Positions 7,381-16,321 of a stretch of 22,417 bases of DNA are shown here, in pieces (position 1 is the stretch's first letter; every line of letters begins with the position of its first letter). The stretch is from Candidatus Latescibacterota bacterium (GTDB lineage Bacteria; Latescibacterota; UBA2968; UBA8231): positions 1-22,417 of the forward strand of contig DPVW01000356.1 in NCBI GenBank assembly GCA_003529325.1. The letters run 5' to 3'. The notes under the pieces were generated by a model. The model was not told the DNA's origin. It did no database searches and saw only the letters and a list, made by a program, of their open reading frames with translations. A program made the position numbers and the translations under genes.

Positions 7381-10300
7381 TCACAGTCCCCGCAGACCTC
7401 TGAGGGCACGCTGATTCCTTGGTTCGATCCGCAAAGCCTCTTGATAGGCATGACGCGATTCCTGGCGCCGCAGTAGAGCTCGATAGGCATCGCCAAGATT
7501 CACCCATGCGCGTGTATACTCTGGCTGCACGTCGACGGCATGGGAATACCAGGTGGCGGCAGTAGCCAGCTCCCCCTTCTGCGCCCACGCCACACCGAGA
7601 TTGTTGGCCAGTTGCGCTTGTTCGGGAGCCAGTGCGAGTCCGGTCTCAAAGCTGTGAATGGCATCATCCCAGCGTCTCTGTCGCAGCTGGAATTTGCCCC
7701 ACTCATTAAAAACCAGAGAATTTTCGGGTTCGATCGTCGTCGCTCTCTGATATTGCGCTTCCGCCTCACCGAGATGCCCTAGTCTGGCGTGCAGACCAGC
7801 CAGGTGGATACGGGCTGACAGAAATCCAGGATCGGCGGTGACGGACTTCTCGAAGGCCACAAGAGCGTCATTGTCACGCCCTTGACGTTGATGAATCTTG
7901 CCGAGTCGCAACAGGATTTTGGCATCCTCGGGTGCAACCAACAGCATGTTCGCATACAGACCGAGCGCCCGATCCAACTCTCCCCTCTGTTCCCACTCCC
8001 TACCCGCCGCCGCGGCGAGCAAGGGATACAACCGACGGACCTCCATATCGGCTGGATTTTTCTGCACCGCCCTATCCATCTGACGCACCGCATCCGTCAG
8101 ATCCTGCTCGTTCATCCGCACCTGGGAGAGACGGGCCAGTGCGCGGGCCTCCCAGGACTGCTGGAGAGTGGCGGGGAGCGAGGCGTCCTGCAGGATCTCG
8201 GAAAGAGAGTCGATGCGGTACGCATCGAGATCGTCGGGGCCAAACAGACCACTGCCACCGATGAGTCCTTGCGCCAGCCCTCGAGGCGCGGAGAACTCAA
8301 GATTAGCATTGTCATCCGTGTTGAGTCCCACCCCGACCACGAGGCGCCGCAGATCGTCGTCGGCAGCGACATAGCAACTCAGAATCTGACCCAAAGAGCC
8401 GACCCCGATGCGCTCCAGGTCAGACTGTAGTCCCGGGCGATCACCAATCCGCTGCGACAGCTGCTCGTAAGACAGGGACAGGGGCGACTCGCTGCCGACG
8501 AGGAAGTAGTCGCCACCGGGGACAGACTCCCACAGCGATATGTGCGGGAATACGGCAGCAAAAGTGCTGACGACCGTGCGGAAATCCTGCCTCGTCATCG
8601 AGTAGGCTTGCACCCAACTGCACATCAGACCCCCGGCAGCCAGTTTCGTGCGACAGGCTTGGAAGAACTCAACGGTGAAGAGATCCGCCATCCCCGCGAT
8701 CCAAAGGTTGGATGGCTGGGAGATGATGACATCAAAGACGCCATCGACATGGGCCGTGTGGTTGCGCCCGTCGCCAATGATCATGTGGACCCGATCGTCG
8801 GCAAGTGCGTCGCCATTGACCTCGCTGAACAGCTGGGCGGCGTGCACGACCTCGGGCGAAATCTCGACGCACTCAATACGCTGCACGGGATGGTGCTCGA
8901 GGGCGCCGAGGGAGATGCCACTACCAAGGCCGATCAGCAATGTCTGCCGTGGATCGGGATGCAACAGCGCCGGCAGATGTGACAGCAGGGATTGTGACCG
9001 CAAATCGCCCCGTGAAGACGCGTCGGTCTTGCCGTTGACCTTGAGAAACAGTTGCGCCCCACTCTCCACGACGGTGACCGTCGCCGTCAGCCCCTCTTCT
9101 TCGTAGAGCAGTCGCCGACTGCCAGTCATCACCTGATCGAGATCCGTACCCTGGGTCCGGGCATTGGCCTTGTAGCGATAGGCGTACAGATAGGGGGCAC
9201 TGTTGATCAGGTGCGTGTCCCAGCGGGGCACCGCGAACATTGCTGTTGCGAAGAAGAGACTCGCTAGACCGACGCAGAGGTTGCGCACGCGCGGCGTGCG
9301 CCAGCCACTTGTCAGCCAGAACGCGGCGCCAAGGACGGCGTTGAGTCCAACCGCGATGAGGATGGACGACCGTACGCCTACCCAGGGAATCAAGACAAAA
9401 CCGGCGACGAAGGAGCCGACAACGCATCCGAGAGTGTTGGCAGCGTAGACCTCGCCGACGGAACGACCGATGCCGGACGGATCGCGTGCATAGATTCGCG
9501 CCACCGTAGGAAAGACGCCCCCCATGGCGAAGGTAGGTATGAGCATCAGCAAAAAAATGGTGATGAATTGTGCTGTGTGCAGTGCGCCAAATGAGTTGGC
9601 CCAGGTCGTGATCAGATCAACTACGAGAGGTGGAGCCCGTCCGAAGAGGGGGACGATGATGAGGCAGGTAGCGGCGACAACGACCTGTAGCACGCCGAGG
9701 AACAGCACAGGATTTCGCCGCCGGTCGATGAACCCCGAAAGGGTGACCGCACCGAGGCCGAGACCGGAGATAAAGGCGACGAGCATGAGCGTGAAGGCAT
9801 AGACGGAGGAACCGATCAGCTGTGTCAGTGTGCGTGTCCAGGCGACCTCATAGATCATGGACGCCACGCCGGCCAGTCCCAGTCCCCAGACGACGGCATG
9901 GCGCAGAGGGTCACGGCCCTCGGTTACCCCGTCGTCGGCAGAGGGGATGACCGAGGCGGCATCATGGCGTCGATCAAGAAAGAGCGCAAAGAGACCGATG
10001 CTGACGCTGCCCGCCGCCCCGGTCAACAATGTTGCCCCGACCCCGCCGAGTGGGACAAAAGCGAAGCCCGCTACGGCGGCGCCGAGGGCGGCACCGATGG
10101 TGTTGATCCCGTACAGCCGTCCCACATCCCGTCCCACCCACTGCAAACCCTCGGCCAGATAGCGGGTCAATAGCGGCAGTGTGGCACCCATCATGGTTGC
10201 CGGTGGCAGCAGCAGTGCACAGCTGATGGCGAATCGCCCAAAGGCCAGAATCGGTCCCGTGTCGGCGTAATTGCGATAGAGCCAACCGTAGAGTGGGTCC

Positions 10301-10578
10301 GCCGGGATCATGAGCCATGGTAGCAGTACGGCGTACGCGCCGATGAGAAGTTCCAGAATGCCATAGGCTCGCAGTGGCCGGCGCAGCCGATCGACGACCC
10401 GGCCCGCGACAAAAGAGCCAAGGGCCAAACCACCCATGAAGGCTGTCAGCACCGTCGCCGAGGTGTACACCGTATTGCCCATAATGATGCGAAACTGTCG
10501 CATCCATGTGATTTCGTAGACCAGCCCCAACGCCCCCGAAAGGAAGAAGAGGAGAAAGATCACGCCACGCAGCTTCAC
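7381..10578 (-). CDS. MFS-like membrane domain fused to spermidine-synthase-like domain and TPRs
   Basis: 1065 residues in three parts. Residues 1 to about 450 are polytopic with a visible internal duplication: GALGLVYEITWMR near 15-27 recurs as GVASMIYEVAWTR near 237-249, each followed by a VYxxxxxLxAF helix. Residues about 475-770 are a Rossmann methyltransferase/SpeE-like fold with GLGSG (550-554), CVEISPE and GDGRNH. Where true aminopropyltransferases have the catalytic Asp in a D.SDP motif, this has SQPSNLW (620-626), so ordinary spermidine synthesis is unlikely. The TDDNANLEFSAPR segment is common in this fusion family. About 800-1065 are TPR units. The GTG start at 10578 has AGAGGA 8 bases upstream and lies one base after the stop of the SGNH gene, so translation is probably coupled. 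ATGs further upstream lie inside the preceding gene. The substrate is unknown. Confidence 0.85.
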   Translation of the reverse strand: MKLRGVIFLLFFLSGALGLVYEITWMRQFRIIMGNTVYTSATVLTAFMGGLALGSFVAGRVVDRLRRPLRAYGILELLIGAYAVLLPWLMIPADPLYGWLYRNYADTGPILAFGRFAISCALLLPPATMMGATLPLLTRYLAEGLQWVGRDVGRLYGINTIGAALGAAVAGFAFVPLGGVGATLLTGAAGSVSIGLFALFLDRRHDAASVIPSADDGVTEGRDPLRHAVVWGLGLAGVASMIYEVAWTRTLTQLIGSSVYAFTLMLVAFISGLGLGAVTLSGFIDRRRNPVLFLGVLQVVVAATCLIIVPLFGRAPPLVVDLITTWANSFGALHTAQFITIFLLMLIPTFAMGGVFPTVARIYARDPSGIGRSVGEVYAANTLGCVVGSFVAGFVLIPWVGVRSSILIAVGLNAVLGAAFWLTSGWRTPRVRNLCVGLASLFFATAMFAVPRWDTHLINSAPYLYAYRYKANARTQGTDLDQVMTGSRRLLYEEEGLTATVTVVESGAQLFLKVNGKTDASSRGDLRSQSLLSHLPALLHPDPRQTLLIGLGSGISLGALEHHPVQRIECVEISPEVVHAAQLFSEVNGDALADDRVHMIIGDGRNHTAHVDGVFDVIISQPSNLWIAGMADLFTVEFFQACRTKLAAGGLMCSWVQAYSMTRQDFRTVVSTFAAVFPHISLWESVPGGDYFLVGSESPLSLSYEQLSQRIGDRPGLQSDLERIGVGSLGQILSCYVAADDDLRRLVVGVGLNTDDNANLEFSAPRGLAQGLIGGSGLFGPDDLDAYRIDSLSEILQDASLPATLQQSWEARALARLSQVRMNEQDLTDAVRQMDRAVQKNPADMEVRRLYPLLAAAAGREWEQRGELDRALGLYANMLLVAPEDAKILLRLGKIHQRQGRDNDALVAFEKSVTADPGFLSARIHLAGLHARLGHLGEAEAQYQRATTIEPENSLVFNEWGKFQLRQRRWDDAIHSFETGLALAPEQAQLANNLGVAWAQKGELATAATWYSHAVDVQPEYTRAWVNLGDAYRALLRRQESRHAYQEALRIEPRNQRALRGLRGL

Positions 10579-10579
10579 G

Positions 10580-12598
10580 CTACAATCCTCTTTCATGATT
10601 GGCGGCAAGAGACTCTACCAGCCGGGGAAAATACGGGCCGCCATCTGTTGCAGCGGCAGCCATCGTGGCGTAACGGCGGGCGTCTTGCAGGCGGCTGGTA
10701 GCGACCAACTCCTCTGCCAGCAGCGGAAACAGAGAGAACAGGAAGGACTGACGTAACCCTTCGGTCAGAAAAGCCCGCTCGAGGCCGACGAGGGCTGCTT
10801 CGGGTTCTCCGAGAAAATGGTGCAGACTGCCACTGGCGAAACTGATGAATGCAGGATCTACACCGGGTGCCTGCGCCACAAAACGAGTGCGATCGAGGGC
10901 CTGCAGCAGTTCGTCGTGCACTGCGGCCGGGGGCATCCCGGTCATTCGGGCGCACCACCCCAACTGAACTGCCGACCACAGGTCACCCCGGGGGGTGAAG
11001 GGCGCCTCCAGTCGCGCTGCACGATAGTGGCTGAGGGCGGCATCAAAGTACCCGTCGGCATAGAGTTGATCGGCCAGATCGAGTACCAGAGGGATCTCAT
11101 CGCGATGGCTCATCCACCTCTGCGCCCCCCGCTGCTCCGCAGCGGAGAGCCGATTCCAACGATCGGCGGCGCGTTGGCGGAAATGCTGTGACTGATCGCG
11201 GTTGAAGCGGTCCATCGGTGCCGCTGCGAGCAGTTCCGCCATCGCCTGGTCGACCCCGACGCTTTCGGCAGGCACATGCCCTTGCCGTGTTAAGTACTCG
11301 GCATCCGTCTGCAGCTCTTTCCGCGCCTCTGGTGTGAGTATGAAATCGGCAAGCGCACGAGCCAGCAGGATCTGTCCGCTCACGGTGGGATGTACGTGAT
11401 CGGCCATCAGTTCCCACCCTGGACGTGCCGGTTGGGCGGCGCTGAGAAAGGCTGCCTCCACATCCACCATGTCCACATCGAGGCTGCGAGCGACATCACG
11501 GATGGCGACGTTGTGCGAAGAGGGGGCCCGCCAGGGCATCGTGTCCAGATCCCGCGCTCGGGCGAAGGCGAGATTCGCCAGGCGGTGTTGCCTCAGTTCG
11601 CGCAGGGCGCGGCCACGCAGGAAGGAGAGCCAGGCGGCATCATCAAACAGTTCCGCCGCTGCGTCGAGCCGCTGCAGGGCGATCGTGGCGGCTCCCTGCC
11701 CCCCATCTCGCAACCTGTCATGCGCAGCCTCGACATGCTGCCACCAGATGCGGCCCATAGCAGTCGAACTGTCGGGTGCCGCAGACTCGGCGGGAGCAAA
11801 GCCCTCTTCGTTGGCTGCCAGGGTGCACAGAATCGGTCTGACCCCTGCCTGGCGACAGGCGTTCACGGCGGCGATCAGATTCCTTGTTAGCTGTTCGACA
11901 GCCATTTGCCGTCGCTCATCCACAAGACCCACCTGGCCACGCCGGGCCATGGTCTCCAGGAGTTGACCCGATGACACCGGGCGACCGCCGGCCCAATCGA
12001 TCGCCGATTTGATCAAGCGTGGCAGCCGCCAGGACATGAGTTCATAGTTGATCTGTGTCGCCCAGGGGGATGTGGACATTCCATAGATACCATAGAACTC
12101 GTTGTGGCCCGAATAGATGATGAGGGCGTCCGGATGCAGTTCGAGTGCCGCTTCGACGGCGCGGGCCACGGCGAAGCTGGCGATGGAGGTAATGCCAAGA
12201 TTGAACACTTCGACGGGACGCGACCCAAAGCCATCGGCGAGCATTGCAGCCAGAAACGCCGGGCTCGCCAGCCGATGTGGATGAGGGTATCCCTGCACGG
12301 TGGACGCCCCGACAACGACAACACGGTAACGCGCTGTCCGGTCGCTTTCAAGATAGGGTTGGGCCCGCATGCGGCCGCCAGCAACAAGAGCACCTTCGTA
12401 TCGCTGTTGGAAAAAACGTTGCGGGAAGATGGCATTGGTGCTCTTCAGCGCCCTGCCCTCCATGCTGGCAAGCGTCAACACGAGCGGTGGGTGGCCGGTC
12501 CCGGGAATCAGACGCAGTATCCCCTCTGCGAGAGCAAGCAGCAGGATCGGTGCGCAGAGGATGACCGCGCGGAAAGCCCAGACTCTCACCGACCTCAT
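10580..12598 (-). CDS. Membrane-anchored SGNH/GDSL hydrolase with inserted and C-terminal TPR-like regions
   Basis: 672 residues. An N-terminal hydrophobic helix (about 8-26) is probably a signal anchor, placing the enzyme in the periplasm. SGNH blocks are in order: VVVVGASTVQG with nucleophile Ser99; NLGITS with oxyanion Gly135; SGHNEFYG with Asn166; and MADHVHPT with Asp400 and His403. The family hydrolyses or transfers acyl esters, for example acetyl groups on glycans. Between blocks III and V, about 290-350 looks like a helical TPR pair (ALQRLDAAAELFDD, ARARDLDTMPWRAPS). The C-terminal 250 residues are also helical and TPR-like. The ATG at 12598 is preceded by AGAGGTGGGG; a TTG further up at 12634 lies in the terminator and is rejected. 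It follows a strong terminator and is coupled to the fusion gene at 10578. The substrate is not evident. Confidence 0.85.
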   Translation of the reverse strand: MRSVRVWAFRAVILCAPILLLALAEGILRLIPGTGHPPLVLTLASMEGRALKSTNAIFPQRFFQQRYEGALVAGGRMRAQPYLESDRTARYRVVVVGASTVQGYPHPHRLASPAFLAAMLADGFGSRPVEVFNLGITSIASFAVARAVEAALELHPDALIIYSGHNEFYGIYGMSTSPWATQINYELMSWRLPRLIKSAIDWAGGRPVSSGQLLETMARRGQVGLVDERRQMAVEQLTRNLIAAVNACRQAGVRPILCTLAANEEGFAPAESAAPDSSTAMGRIWWQHVEAAHDRLRDGGQGAATIALQRLDAAAELFDDAAWLSFLRGRALRELRQHRLANLAFARARDLDTMPWRAPSSHNVAIRDVARSLDVDMVDVEAAFLSAAQPARPGWELMADHVHPTVSGQILLARALADFILTPEARKELQTDAEYLTRQGHVPAESVGVDQAMAELLAAAPMDRFNRDQSQHFRQRAADRWNRLSAAEQRGAQRWMSHRDEIPLVLDLADQLYADGYFDAALSHYRAARLEAPFTPRGDLWSAVQLGWCARMTGMPPAAVHDELLQALDRTRFVAQAPGVDPAFISFASGSLHHFLGEPEAALVGLERAFLTEGLRQSFLFSLFPLLAEELVATSRLQDARRYATMAAAATDGGPYFPRLVESLAANHERGL

Positions 12599-12634
12599 GG
12601 CGCCCCACCTCTGTGACCTGCCCGTACGAAACAA

Positions 12635-12667
12635 GCCCGCTCGGAGGCAAACAGCCTCCGAGCGGGC
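12635..12667 (-). terminator. Strong intrinsic terminator after the barrel-lipoprotein operon
   Basis: A perfect 14-bp GC-rich stem (GCCCGCTCGGAGGC, 12635-12648, with its complement at 12654-12667) closes a 5-base loop. On the minus strand it is followed by TTGTTTC. It lies 40 bases after the lipoprotein stop at 12708 and 36 bases before the SGNH start, so it separates two minus-strand transcription units or attenuates read-through. Confidence 0.85.
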
Positions 12668-12707
12668 GAAAAGGAAACCACTCGTCGAACCCAGTCGCCG
12701 AATCGGC

Positions 12708-13448
12708 TTAGCGTTCGCTCACCTCTACCGTGCCGTCAGGAAACTCACGTCCCACTTCCCGCTCGAAATTGAAGGGAATATCCACGGCCTCGACCGGTTC
12801 ACCCCGGTAGTCGAAACGGATGACAAGATCCTTGACCATCACCGTCATCTTGGAGACATCGCTATGGAAAGGCTCGAAGAGCACATACCCCTCCAGTTCT
12901 TGCCCGGAGAAGATGTCCTCACGGCGAAACCTCGACGACTGTAAAATGGCTCGGCGTTCCTTGTAGACGTTGTACTCATTGCCTCGATAGCCGAGGGCGT
13001 AGGCGCGAAAGTAGCGGTCCAGTTGGCTCATATTCAGATCGTAATACTTGCGCTCATTGCTGCTTACCATGACGATGTCGCCAACAACGCGGACCTTCGG
13101 GTACTGGTAGTTCTTTATCCCCAGCAGAAAAACGGCAAACCGCTGCTTCTTGTCGCTCGTGTAAAAGTCCTCGACGCCACCATAGGTGAAAGGATTTTCA
13201 CTGCGCGGACCGAGATCGTCGCCGCCGAACTGGCGATTGAGTTCCTCGTCGGTTACAGGTCGCATGCGAACTTCGAGGCGGTCCTGCACCCAGGTGATGG
13301 TCCCGTCATCGGCGACGGTCATGTTCTGTCCCTGCTGCTCTTCAATGCTGGGACGGACGTCACCCGTGTATGGCCGCCAGGCGCAACTGGCGACGAGGCA
13401 AAGCATTACCAGCGCAGTCAGTGACATCGCTCGTTGGATCGCTTGCAT
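12708..13448 (-). CDS. Predicted lipoprotein, RGNEY-motif family (copy 2)
   Basis: 246 residues. The N-terminus MQAIQRAMSLTALVMLCLVASC is a classic lipoprotein leader with lipobox VASC and acylated Cys22. It has no named family that I recognise. It aligns along its whole length with the lipoprotein at 129-866: EELNRQF, NPFTYG, YPKVRV, RAYALGYRGNEYNVYKERR, GQELEGYVLFEP, RFDYRGEPVEAV and NFEREVG are shared or nearly so. The ATG is two bases after the barrel gene's stop and has a GGAG site 9 bases upstream, so the two are co-transcribed. This pairing suggests a lipoprotein partner of the barrel, attached to the outer membrane and facing the periplasm or the surface. The terminator at 12635-12667 closes the unit. 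Confidence 0.82.
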   Translation of the reverse strand: MQAIQRAMSLTALVMLCLVASCAWRPYTGDVRPSIEEQQGQNMTVADDGTITWVQDRLEVRMRPVTDEELNRQFGGDDLGPRSENPFTYGGVEDFYTSDKKQRFAVFLLGIKNYQYPKVRVVGDIVMVSSNERKYYDLNMSQLDRYFRAYALGYRGNEYNVYKERRAILQSSRFRREDIFSGQELEGYVLFEPFHSDVSKMTVMVKDLVIRFDYRGEPVEAVDIPFNFEREVGREFPDGTVEVSER

Positions 13449-13450
13449 GA

Positions 13451-16219
13451 CTAAAAGCTCCCGAAGCCGGCATACATTGCGAAGAAAATGAAGGTTTCGG
13501 TCTGCACATCATCGAGAAAGTCGATGTCGATCCGCGACACACGCAGACCGAATTCCGTGAAGACTTCATATCCTTGATAGGCTGTGCGATTCATGATCTG
13601 TAACGCACCGACAAACTCGGTGCGTGGCGAGCCCTCAAACGTCTCTTTGGCGCTGTCCCGGAACTGTTTCGTCCACAGATACTCGGTGCCTAGCTGCATG
13701 GCACTTCGGGACAGGAAGGGAAACCGCATGATGAGGAAGGCCGACTCGCGCAACTCCGATGTGGGCCGTTGTAACTGACTCTCCCTCAACGACGGCACAA
13801 GTCGCTGAAATTCACTCTTCCAACGGGGTTGAATCGTCAGACTACCGAGTTCGTGCGTGTAATCGATCTTATTGATGAGGCCCATGAAGCTCGCTGTCTC
13901 ACGGGTATCCTCTGAGGGCAGGACCCGGCGATTGGCGATCTGATCGTCATAATCGATCTGCTTGATGAACTCGTATTTGACCTTGTTGATGAGATTCACC
14001 GACTCCCAGCGCTTGAAGTCGAATTGTGCATAGACCGTGTTCGCCCAGGCATCCCGCATCGGCAGCGGATCCTCGCGCGGCACGATCTCACCGGCGATGC
14101 CGTCAGCGATGCGCCAGATCAACAGATCATCTTTGATATCGTCCTGGACTCGCCTGAGATTTTCGTAGATACGGAGCTTGCCCAACTTGGCGAAGTCCCG
14201 CTCGTAGGTAATCAGAGCGTAGGTGGACTCATTGTTTCGGTCATCCGCCAACTGTCGTTCGTCGAGGCGGCCCACCGTGATCTTCGCCCAGGGGCCCATG
14301 AAAGCGCCGCCGTAGATGTTATACCCACGTCGATCGCGTTTGTAGGGGTAGTCGGGCTGATCGTCATTCTCAAAGCGATCCGAGATCCCGTTGTTGTTCA
14401 TGTCGACACCGAAGAGAAACTCCGGTCGATCCACATTGTAGCGCAAAAAGGGCTCTTCCCAGTCAGGCTTCAGGTTTGGTCGGACCAACTCGACGTTGTT
14501 CTGGTTGTAATCGGCGATGAAGTCGTTGTTTTCGTCCCATCCTGGAAAGACAAATCGATCAGCGGCGGCACCAGAGCCGATACGCTGCCAGTCCACGAAG
14601 CGATCCTGGTCATCGTTGTCATCGACCATCTCGAAGATCGCCAGCGTTTGCGAGTCGTAGTCGATAGGCCCTGTGTCACCCCGTTGCATGGCCAGATACG
14701 AACTGGTGCTATAGTCCGGGTCCATACTATATGCTTCGCCGAAGATATAGAAGGGATACGGTCTTCTCGACACGTTGATCATCCACGCATCGGCCTCCTC
14801 AACGACGTGTGCGTGATTGGTCGCGTCGTTCTCGGCGAAGCGTGGGAACCGTTTGTGTTGACGATTGCGGTCCCACTCACCCATCACATCGAAACCGAAG
14901 GCATCACGCGCCTCGACGGTGAAACCGAAAATCTCGTTCGCCGTAGGCAGACCATATTCGATGCGGACGAAGCGCTGGTTGGAACCGTCCTTGACGTTGC
15001 CCGGAGCACGAATGGTACGCTCCGGCATACCCTCGGAGAGAAAGACGGACTGATTCAACTGGTTGGTCTGGTTATTCGAGGTGATATCGATTCGATAGTC
15101 GTTGGCCACCAGCAGACGAAACTCAACCGCGGCGATATCCGCCGGCTGTGGACCCACGGCGGCAGCCTTGTACTCGGGGCCGTCGAACTCGTAACGAAGA
15201 GTGATCGTCTCGCGGCCATCCGCGGTGCGGAAACCCTCGCGTTGAAAACCGCCTTCGACGACAGGCTCATACTCGAGAATGGGGCTCTCGCTACCATCTT
15301 TCTGCTTCAGACGCCGGCGATTCGAGATCTTGTCGCCATCGTTGTCGGTAATGATCACTTCTTCAAGAAAGAAGGCAGCGCCGCCGACGAGATCTTGCGG
15401 CGAGTCGTCGCTGAGGCGGATCTGTACTTCGGTGATATCCGCATTCTGCGCTTCCGTCAGCGAACCTTTCAGAGGATTGCCCTGGAAGGCCTGGCCACGG
15501 GTGCGCGCGTTGAAGGTGTTTACATAAGTGGCACCGATCTTGACGAAGTCGCCAATCTGAGCCGTCGTCCGACCACCGAGCAGATTCGTCACATTCGACT
15601 TTTCGTTCGGCTCCGTCGGTTGACTGCGGAAACCACTGGGACGCGAGGCGATGACGGTCGCCTCGTATTTATCCGAGGCGAGATCGATCTGAATCCCGTC
15701 GAACAGAGGTTTGGCGAAGGTCAGAGGTGTCAGCGTGGTGCGGATCTCATTGCCAACGGTGATGGAGGCATGATATTGCCCCTTTGAGTCGGAGGCGACG
15801 ACGAGGTTGCTGAAAAACTGGCCGAATTGCCCCGTCTTCAGCAAGCGACTACCGGCTGCCTCTGGCTCTGACACCGTCCAGTTGAACACGAGCCAACCCT
15901 TGGTGATGAACCGACCGTACACATCGTAGAAGTAGTCACCCTCGATCTCGGTGCGTACATACCGTTCATACTTTTCTCGAGCGTAGTTGCTGTACTCCCA
16001 CTGATTCCAACCGTAGTCGTTGAAGAGTTCCTGTGGTACGTACCACTTCTTCACCGCCGGATCGAGGGCGCCGAAAAGTACACCCGGCCCATACGGCTCG
16101 AAGCTAACCTCCCCACCTCGCCGCACGCCGAGTCGGGTTCCGACATCGTCTTGGGCCGCTGCCGGGATGGCAGCTGCCACAGCGCAGAAAACGAGGAGCA
16201 CCCAGGCTCGTCTGTTCAC
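13451..16219 (-). CDS. Predicted outer-membrane beta-barrel protein with calcium-type loops
   Basis: 922 residues from a GTG at 16219, with AGGGAGG about 6 bases upstream. A cleavable signal peptide ends near AAAQ (residue 23). The body is beta-rich with many aromatic, alternating strands, above all from about residue 635 onward (YGGAFMGPWAKITVGRL, YALITYERDF, VYAQFDFKRW, FVGALQIMNRTAY). It ends ETFIFFAMYAGFGSF with the terminal Phe typical of BAM-inserted barrels. Four Asp/Asn-rich loops resemble EF-hand or dockerin loops: DNDGDKIS (292), DDNDDQDRF (533), DENNDFIAD (562) and DMNNNGISD (606). No named family is recognised. Position between giant B (upstream) and the lipoprotein (downstream, 2-base gap) points to a role in anchoring, exporting or displaying those proteins. 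The barrel prediction is by eye. Confidence 0.72.
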   Translation of the reverse strand: MNRRAWVLLVFCAVAAAIPAAAQDDVGTRLGVRRGGEVSFEPYGPGVLFGALDPAVKKWYVPQELFNDYGWNQWEYSNYAREKYERYVRTEIEGDYFYDVYGRFITKGWLVFNWTVSEPEAAGSRLLKTGQFGQFFSNLVVASDSKGQYHASITVGNEIRTTLTPLTFAKPLFDGIQIDLASDKYEATVIASRPSGFRSQPTEPNEKSNVTNLLGGRTTAQIGDFVKIGATYVNTFNARTRGQAFQGNPLKGSLTEAQNADITEVQIRLSDDSPQDLVGGAAFFLEEVIITDNDGDKISNRRRLKQKDGSESPILEYEPVVEGGFQREGFRTADGRETITLRYEFDGPEYKAAAVGPQPADIAAVEFRLLVANDYRIDITSNNQTNQLNQSVFLSEGMPERTIRAPGNVKDGSNQRFVRIEYGLPTANEIFGFTVEARDAFGFDVMGEWDRNRQHKRFPRFAENDATNHAHVVEEADAWMINVSRRPYPFYIFGEAYSMDPDYSTSSYLAMQRGDTGPIDYDSQTLAIFEMVDDNDDQDRFVDWQRIGSGAAADRFVFPGWDENNDFIADYNQNNVELVRPNLKPDWEEPFLRYNVDRPEFLFGVDMNNNGISDRFENDDQPDYPYKRDRRGYNIYGGAFMGPWAKITVGRLDERQLADDRNNESTYALITYERDFAKLGKLRIYENLRRVQDDIKDDLLIWRIADGIAGEIVPREDPLPMRDAWANTVYAQFDFKRWESVNLINKVKYEFIKQIDYDDQIANRRVLPSEDTRETASFMGLINKIDYTHELGSLTIQPRWKSEFQRLVPSLRESQLQRPTSELRESAFLIMRFPFLSRSAMQLGTEYLWTKQFRDSAKETFEGSPRTEFVGALQIMNRTAYQGYEVFTEFGLRVSRIDIDFLDDVQTETFIFFAMYAGFGSF

Positions 16220-16274
16220 GCTAACCCTCCCTTTTCATTGTCTTACTCATTCGTATTTGTATGCCATCCCCGGA

Positions 16275-16302
16275 AGCGATGGCCAGTCTGAATCCCATCG
16301 CT
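16275..16302. repeat. Inverted repeat between giant B and the barrel gene
   Basis: AGCGATGG (16275-16282) pairs perfectly with CCATCGCT (16295-16302) across a 12-base loop, in the 102-base gap between the start of the barrel gene and the stop of giant B. A T-run (CTCTTTT) follows only on the plus strand, where no gene reads, so it is not a good terminator for the minus-strand genes. It may be an mRNA-processing or stability hairpin. Confidence 0.45.
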
Positions 16303-16321
16303 CTTTTGCCGGGTCATGCGA

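Noticed and set aside
14024..15787. 587-codon open frame on the plus strand opposite the barrel gene
   Set aside because: It lies wholly inside the barrel gene, has no ribosome binding site or recognisable motif, and reflects the high GC and codon use of the opposite strand.
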